A DNA stretch of 47,500 nt, taken from assembly GCA_012295275.1 (NCBI GenBank), contig CM022678.1:2916281-2963780 (forward strand). Reading direction: 5' to 3'. The notes below the pieces were generated by a model. It was not told where the DNA came from, searched no databases, and saw only the letters and a program-made list of their open reading frames with translations. The stretch is from Chrysomallon squamiferum. Lineage: Eukaryota; Mollusca; Gastropoda; Neomphalida; Peltospiridae. Shown here piece after piece: positions 25,650 to 47,500 of this stretch (positions are counted from its first letter, which is position 1; every line of letters starts with the position of its first letter). The translations under genes were made by a program, and so were the position numbers.

Positions 25650-27212
25650 TTATTGTGACATTCGTACAAGCAACCCCGGGATCTGTCCCCCGATTCTGTT
25701 TGTGCCGTTCTTGCTGGCCAAAGTGTCGTGGAACGTGAACACTTTGTCTCCTACTAGAACAGTGTGGAACCCGTCTTTGCCCTGATACGTGGCCGAGCCT
25801 TTTATCGTCACCACGAGGGTGTACAGAACGGACGGTTGAAGGATCAGCGGAGTCGGGAACGGGACTTCGTAATAAACGTCTTCGGGATCGCAGTTGATCC
25901 GTGCGCCGAACCTGGAATTGGGAACCGCTTTTCCCTTGTTGTCGACCAACAGAGCGCGCACGACGTAGTGCCCGGCTTGAGGATCGATAGGCCCGAAGAG
26001 AAGAAATCCCGCGAGCACGATTTCGTCGTTGCACGTGAAGGCGATCGCGTCGTCATTGTCGCCGGAGCATTTCCACCCGTAGAACTCGTCTCTGCCCGGA
26101 AACCTCAGAATGAGCGTGTCCTTCTCCACTTCGTCTTCTTTCTTGCCGTCTTTCGTCGTCTTCGTCACTTTCCGGCCCGTCTTCGCCTCGGGGTTTTTCA
26201 GCAGGTCGGCCTTTTTCGGATAGCGCTCGCGGTGAAGGACTTTCAGCGGTTTCGGCTCCTCTTTCGGGGGCGACTCCTTTCGCTTGGCAGACCCCGACGC
26301 CGACCCCGACGACTCCTGAATAGGAGGCAGAAGCTGTTTACGTTTAATGGCGTTCGGGTCGGGGGGCAGCTGACCGATTCTGAGCTGAGTTGAAAACGGA
26401 TCGGCGCCTTTCTCCGGACAGATGTAATACTCCAGGACCGCGTTGGTTTCCGCGTCGTTGAGAATACCAGTCGGACTGACGTTCAGGACGAAAAACCGCC
26501 TCTCTAAGAGTGGAAACCTGACGTGTTTGATCGAACCTCCCAGGACCTCTCGCTGGTTCGCTGGAGTTATCTCCACCTCCCGACGCCGGCACTCGCTCTC
26601 GGACCAGTAGAGGGCAGCAACGAGGACTCGTTCCTCGGTCGCGTTCAGGTCGTCCGCCATGATGATGTCGTCGAGGCAGTCGCGGCACAGCTCTTGGATT
26701 CCCTTCGACACGAGAGTGACGTCGCCGTTTCGCTTGACGAAGTTCAAGCACTTCTCGTGCAGGTCGTGCTCGCCGAATCTGTGCGCGCGCTCCATTATCG
26801 GGCAGACGGTTTCCGGCGTTATGTTCGCCTGCAGAAAGCGGAGACATTTCTTCCTCAGGTTGCCCACTCTGTACTTCTTCGCCAGGTGCAACATGCTGGA
26901 CACGTTGTCGAACGTGAACTCCATCGAATCCGTGTACACGAATCTGAAATGAAGGATGCAACGTAAGATGATATTGTCCCTAACTAACCGTGTGTTTAAC
27001 AGTCTTGAAGGATGGAAATCGAAAGACGTTGTTTATCATATCTCTATCTCTCTCTCTCGCTTCTCATTGTCTTTCTAACTATGTATATATCTTCTGTTAT
27101 ATATATATATATATATATATATCTTCTGTTAGTTTGAGCTCTCTCTCTCTCTCTCTACCTTTCTACCTCTCAGTCCTAAATCTCTCTTTGTATCTCTCTG
27201 TGTCTCCCCCTC

Positions 27213-27246
<34 letters not shown>

Positions 27247-27701
27247 CACGTCATATATATACGTGTGTGTGATGCATATACGAAGGTGAATGATATCTGA
27301 ATTTCCGTCTGTCCAGTACTGGTATTTATGATGCTAGTATTTTTCAACACATGCCTATCTCACTCTCTGCTTGTTCGTTTTCGTTTCTTACTGTGTCGTA
27401 ATACTTACTGCAAAAACTGCTTAAACGTCTCCAAATCGACATCATGCACTTCAAACTCAGTGATGTTGTCGTTGGTGAAGATGTGATAGAACACACAACT
27501 GCGACTTCTGAGGACGTATTTGTGGGCGGGAATCGCCGCCTCGGTTTCATCGAATCTAAACGTGACGTCACAGGCCAGCTGGTTGAGGAGCATGTGCAAA
27601 TTGCATTCAGCCAATCGTTTTTCTGATTGCCAGTCGTCATAGGGCACAGGAGAGTTTATTTCGTCATCGCTTTCTCTGTCTGTGCTCATTTGTGACGTCA
27701 T
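25650..27701 (-). CDS. BTBD6-like BTB-BACK-PHR domain protein
   Basis: Two coding exons, 27409-27701 and 25650-26943 (stop TAA), joined in phase after FLQ, giving 528 aa. A BTB domain (about residues 25-130: NLHMLLNQLACDVTFRF, AHKYVLRSRS) is followed by a BACK domain (about 140-250) and a C-terminal PHR-type beta domain (about 365-525: FYGWKCSGDNDDAIAF, GFLLFGPIDP, ending GGQIPGLLVRM). This order is that of BTBD1/2/3/6, which act as cullin-3 ubiquitin-ligase substrate adaptors. A K/E/S/P-rich linker of about 70 residues between BACK and PHR is unusual for the family. The 1.3-kb second exon is markedly GC-rich against an AT-rich background and has no intron. The start MTSQMSTDRES sits exactly at a likely acceptor (TTAAG|ATG). 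I cannot tell whether this is BTBD6 itself or a lineage-specific paralogue. Confidence 0.92.
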
Positions 27702-27712
27702 CTTAATAATAA

Positions 27713-27731
27713 TAATAATAATAATAATAAT
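27713..27731. repeat. (AAT)n tract beside the BTBD start-codon exon
   Basis: Short AAT repeat on the plus strand. In the BTBD transcript it reads as a U-rich (AUU)n tract ending one or two codons before the AAG|ATG acceptor, so it may serve as the polypyrimidine region. Confidence 0.8.
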
Positions 27732-28099
27732 AGAAATAAAATATGTGTACGTGTTTGTATTATGATATATTATTGTGAAATATTTATTTTTTACCGAACC
27801 AAAACCTTTACTATCAATAATAAATGGGTGATTGATAATGGTGACAAAGTAGCCACCTCTATCAATTACCATATTTGATTATTTACTTTTTGAATCTACA
27901 TTTCCGTGAAAAACTTGAACGAGCAAAAAATACTAACTTCCATGAATCATCATTATATGTTGTATTAGTGTCAAACTTCATTAGTAATAAAGAATTGAAA
28001 CATATATTTACATATATTTATAAATAATAAAAGTATCAGTAATTCTCTCTCTCTCTCAGTGTGTGTGTCTGTGTGTGTGTGTGTGTGTGTGTCACTATA

Positions 28100-28176
28100 T
28101 CTCTCCCTACGTGTGTGTGTATACGTATGTAGGTAAGATTACAAGTTATGTACTAATAGCAACAGGTCACGGAAAA

Positions 28177-28226
<50 letters not shown>

Positions 28227-29490
28227 CTTAATTCTTTATTTTAATAAATCACATTACTTCATCAGTACCTAATATTATTTCTAGTCCTCATATCATTAAT
28301 TTAAAAAACCTACCTTTTCCGAGTTTTTCACACAACTCGATTCCAGCAGACGACAAACGTGTTTATTATTATTATCATTACCAGCAGACACAAAATGGCG
28401 GCACTCCGAAGCGATTTTGTATAAGCAAACCGTTGTTTACTTCAGGTTGAATAGGTTGAATAGATCACCAGTGAAGCATGAAGAAGATCCATTCACCTTT
28501 TTTTTTTCACGATAAATTTGTTGTTTGTTTGCTGTCTCTTGACGGTATTCTATTTTATGGCGTAGTGACACATTCATCGCGAACGAGAAATTATTGTCTG
28601 GGTGTTTAGAAATTGACAAATATTAAAACAGCGTGTTACAAGTACAGAGTTACTGTATGAAGAAGTGAAGGAACTATTTATATCCACTGATTCTATTTCA
28701 GATTTTTAACGTGTTAAAATGTTTAGAGGAGATTATATAAGTTTTTTTTTTTCTCTGTGAAAATAAATTCTGAGAAAAACGTGCTCGGAGGATGTACGTT
28801 ATTCGATACCTACATACATTTTTTATGTGTGTTTGTATGTATGTATGTATGTGTGTGTGTGAATTTGTATGCCTGTACGTGTGCATTTGTATGTATATAT
28901 TGGTATATACTTATATATACATACATGTGTATAAGTGTATGTATTTGTGTAATTTTGTGTGTGTGTGTGTGTGTGTGTGTTTGTTTTTTTACATTTCTCA
29001 GTAGGAAGTGACGTCACAAAAAGGAAAAGTGTCTGACCTACCTGTATTCAAAAACCAAGCCAGTTTTAATAAAACTGTAATTGAAAAATAAAACGAAAAT
29101 ATTATAAGTCACATTTTTTTTATTATTATTATTAACAAATATTTTTTTTATATATATGAAAATTGCATAATATTATGCAAAACATTAACATGATCATACA
29201 GTTAAAATTATTATTATTATTAGTTATTTTTTGAAACAGATTATTTTGGTGGCAAAATTATTCCATTATTATTATTTTTTTTTGAGAATGAATCTGAAAA
29301 ATGCAAAGCTCAAATATTATAAAGGTAAAAAAAAAAAGATGTTAATGAAAACAAAAAGTTGTTTTTTTTGATTATGAGATCAGATATTAGGGAAAATGTT
29401 GAAAACAAAAAGGTTTTATTATTATTATTATTATTATTTTTTTTTTTTTGAAAGTATAAAAGGTAAAAGTTGCAACAAATTTTGTTAACA
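28100..29490. other. Repeat-rich DNA upstream of the BTBD gene
   Basis: Contains (AT)n at 28176-28222, (GT)n near 28070-28090 and 28955-28980, TATG tetramers near 28810-28950 and poly-T tracts. No coding exon was recognised beyond the putative BTBD leader exon at 28314-28440. Confidence 0.6.
28314..28440 (-). promoter_or_regulatory. Probable non-coding first exon and promoter of the BTBD gene
   Basis: On the minus strand GGAAAAG|GTAGGT makes a strong donor (exon end 28314), and intron 27702-28313 would end at the AG just before the BTBD start codon. The upstream patch is more complex than its surroundings and contains CAAAATGGCGGC near 28391, matching the YY1 consensus often found at transcription starts. 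The transcription start itself is a guess. Confidence 0.5.
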
Positions 29491-29499
29491 TTTAACTGA

Positions 29500-29765
29500 G
29501 CCAATAGAAGGATACTATGCATTTATTTCAACCAATGAAAATGGTGAACGATTTCTTATATTTATTTCTGCCAGTGGAATGATTTTTGATTCATCACATG
29601 GAATAATTGTTTATATTTACTTCAGCCAATGGAATGTCGTTTTATATTTAATTCGACCAATGGAATGGCTGTTGTATTTATTTCAGCCAATGAAATTAAT
29701 TCTTACATTTAATTCAGCCAATGAAATGACTCCACACATTTACTCAAACCAGTGAAATAACACGT
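29500..29765. repeat. Degenerate tandem array of CCAAT-containing units
   Basis: About eight diverged units of roughly 30-45 bp, each of the type ATTTATTTCAGCCAATGGAAT. CCAAT or CCAGT cores occur near 29502, 29531, 29571, 29600 (diverged), 29628, 29658, 29688, 29719 and 29750. Clustered CCAAT boxes suggest NF-Y sites, but the array could simply be an old minisatellite. Confidence 0.7.
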
Positions 29766-29832
29766 ATTAATAAAACGTCTCCAATCCCGACGTCATCATC
29801 AACGGAACCTCGTTGTCAAAGAAAACTCATAA

Positions 29833-30053
29833 TGAACAACATTTTATACAACAGCTACGGCAACAACATGTATGATGACAAGGTAGTATTGATAAAAAAA
29901 TGGATACCATTGATAGTAAATAGTGTTGATGATTTAACTGATAATCCTGGGGTATTAAAAACCAGTGTATATTTTTTCTTCTGTTTATGGGAAGGACGTG
30001 TAAGAGAAACATTATTGCTAATCGTTAATAAAAGCCAAGATAAGAATGCTTAA
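29833..30053 (+). CDS. Possible small ORF or first exon downstream of the CCAAT array
   Basis: An ATG at 29832-29834 opens a 73-codon frame ending near 30053. The first 17 codons (MNNILYNSYGNNMYDDK) end at AAG|GTAGTA, a possible donor, so it could be a first exon. It has no family resemblance that I recognise. The CCAAT units and an ACGTCA half-site (near 29790) upstream are the main reason to note it. It is of low coding quality and may be chance. Confidence 0.2.
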
Positions 30054-30059
30054 GCTTTC

Positions 30060-30094
30060 TTAATATATTCTTTTTTTATTATTATTATTTTATT

Positions 30095-30137
<43 letters not shown>

Positions 30138-30540
30138 TTATTATTATTATTATTATTTTATAATATAAAAATGCTTTGAAGTAATTTAATACAAAATTAT
30201 GTGTATGTGTGTGCGTATCAGTGCGTGCATAACTACGGACGGATGAATGGAAGAACAAAGGTACACAATGAAAGGTATTTTCGACTTGTAAATTATAGGT
30301 GCGTATGTACAGAAAATGGAGAATATCACATACATTTACAACAGAACATTTTTGCATAAAAAATCAAAACAAAAACCATTGCGTAATATATGAATATGTT
30401 TAAATGAAAGAAATTTAATAAACATAACTAACATAACTAACTAAATGATGGAATGAATGATTGAAAAATAAAATAAAATAAAACCATAAATTATTATATT
30501 ATATAAAATTCAAAAATTTCTTCTTTACTTCTTTTCTTTC

Positions 30541-30578
<38 letters not shown>

Positions 30579-30790
30579 TTATTTCTTTTAGAACTTTAAG
30601 GAAAATAACCCATATTGTACCAAACAATAATTTCAATAATAATAATTTTTTTTTATGAAATTGGACAATATTTTTTACATCAAAACTAACCGAAATGGAA
30701 ACATATATATATAGTCTTTCAATTTTCTTTTCTTTTTCCTAAGAATATATCTTGCTACGTCTATTACTACTGTGATACTATCGCTAATAT

Positions 30791-30861
<71 letters not shown>

Positions 30862-31033
30862 CAACAACAACAATAACAACAAAACAGATTTGATACCGTC
30901 AAAACTGCATATATCCAAAAAATTATGACTTTTCTACTATTTTTTTAATTTTCTTAACATCAGGAGAGTTCTATATATATATATTTAAATATACACATCT
31001 ATACATATACATAAACATATATATATAAATATA

Positions 31034-31076
<43 letters not shown>

Positions 31077-31170
31077 CATCTTTTTTTTTTTTTTTTTTTT
31101 TTTGGATCATTTCATTTCTTTTTGTCTGATTCCCAGTCTAAAAATATCCCCAATTCTAATTGGTTACGTC
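30060..31170. other. Low-complexity spacer 3' of the ZP gene
   Basis: Holds (TTTA)n and (TTA)n near 30098-30155, poly-T near 30549-30574 and 31081-31103, an AAT-to-AAC tract near 30793-30880 and (AT)n near 31041-31070. No gene seen; the right end should contain the 3' UTR of the gene ending at 31171. Confidence 0.65.
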
Positions 31171-46589
<15,419 letters not shown>

Positions 46590-46734
46590 CTGAAACACAC
46601 ATATAAATATATGTATATAAATTATTTCAGAGATGACGATTGGAAGGTATTGAGCCATACAGAAAATCTGACGGACAGGCTAGAGTCAGACATACGGTCG
46701 AGTGGATGGACGGAGATACAGGTGAACTGATGAC

Positions 46735-47460
46735 AGATAGACAGACAGACAGACATACAGACATACAGATAGATAGACAGACAGACAGACAGTCATACAG
46801 ATAGACAGACCTGTAGACAGACAGTCATACAGATAGACAGACAGATAGATAGATAGACAGACAGACAGTCATACAGATAGACAGACAGATAGATAGACAG
46901 ACAGACAGACAGTCATACAGATAGACAGATAGATAGACAGACCTATGGACAGACAGTCAGATACACATAGATAGACAGAGAGACAGACAGATTGACAGAC
47001 ATATATATAGACAGACATACAGATAGACAGACAGATAGATAGATAGACAGACAGACAGTCATACAGATAGACAGACAGATAGATAGACAGACAGACAGAC
47101 AGTCATACAGATAGACAGATAGATAGACAGACCTATGGACAGACAGTCAGATACACATAGATAGACAGAGAGACAGACAGATTGACAGACAGACTTATAG
47201 ATAGATTGACAGACAGACTTATAGATAGATATATAGACAGACATACAGATAGAGAGACAGATATACAGACATACATAGATATACAGATATATAGATAGAC
47301 AGAAAGACAGACAGGCAGACAAACAGATATATAGACAGACAAACAGACAGACAGAGACATAGATGGATACAGACAGACAGAAAGACAGATACATAGATAG
47401 GCAGATAGATAGAGATAGACAGATAGACAGACATATAGATGAACAGACAGACAGACAGAC
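46735..47460. repeat. (CAGA/TAGA)n tetranucleotide array, right arm, with a 175-bp perfect duplication
   Basis: About 725 bp of CAGA/TAGA units. Within it 46826-47000 and 47016-47190 are identical over 175 bp, offset 190 bp. Phrases such as GATTGACAGACAGACTTATA (from 47179) are exact reverse complements of phrases in the left arm. The segment runs into (AT)n at the window end. Confidence 0.95.
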
Positions 47461-47500
47461 ACACAGATAAAACTGTGTATATATATATATATATATACAC

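Noticed and set aside
25764-26393. 209-aa plus-strand frame, and several other frames at 25.6-27.0 kb
   Set aside because: Antisense or frame-shifted shadows of the GC-rich BTBD exon, whose minus-strand frame has clear BTB-BACK-PHR homology.
27702-27872. Upstream in-frame extension of the BTBD protein
   Set aside because: The added residues are mostly Ile from an (ATT)n repeat; an intron ending just before the ATG explains the open frame better.
47059-47500. Minus-strand Cys/Leu/Ser/Val repeat frames
   Set aside because: Encoded by the CAGA/TAGA array; no exon borders or homology.

Overview
This is an intron-rich, AT-rich animal nuclear window, packed with microsatellites. Spliced genes with GT-AG introns, animal gene families (MCM3, LACTB2, a BTB-BACK-PHR protein, a zona pellucida (ZP) domain protein) and very long (GA/CT)n, (AAT)n, (TACA)n and (TCTG/TCTA)n tracts point to an invertebrate, most likely a lophotrochozoan and probably a mollusc. 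That placement is inference from gene style, not from a search.

Layout, left to right. 1-2.39 kb: low-complexity DNA with no gene seen. 2.39-4.90 kb (minus): a small, probably secreted HExxH zinc metallopeptidase in at least five exons. 4.9-7.19 kb: repeats and the MCM3 3' flank. 7.187-19.510 kb (minus): a complete MCM3 gene of 21 coding exons (822 aa). 19.51-20.31 kb: a short divergent intergenic region with E2F-like sites on the MCM3 side and a GTCACGTGAC palindrome on the other. 20.31-24.76 kb (plus): a complete seven-exon LACTB2 endoribonuclease (291 aa). 25.65-28.4 kb (minus): a BTBD6-like BTB-BACK-PHR gene, tail to tail with LACTB2, with one 1.3-kb GC-rich exon. 28.4-31.1 kb: mostly repeats, with a run of CCAAT-type units. 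31.17-46.59 kb (minus): the 3' part of a ZP-domain gene whose 5' end lies beyond the window. Its ZP exons are clear; its tail exons are less certain. Transposon remnants, a tRNA-derived SINE candidate, minisatellites and a signal-peptide-like small ORF lie in and around its introns. 46.6-47.5 kb: tetranucleotide satellite.

The genes are ordinary and do not form one pathway: DNA replication licensing (MCM3), mitochondrial RNA turnover (LACTB2), ubiquitin-ligase adaptor (BTBD) and extracellular matrix or secretion (ZP protein, metallopeptidase). The least ordinary signals are in how repeats interact with gene structure. A 37-bp tandem repeat has copied the acceptor of the last MCM3 exon. A 28-bp minisatellite has copied the donor of a ZP exon. 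Complementary simple repeats lie on both sides of single exons. One ZP exon appears to carry a one-base frameshift. I found no CRISPR array, rRNA gene or intact mobile-element ORF, and no convincing new multi-gene system.
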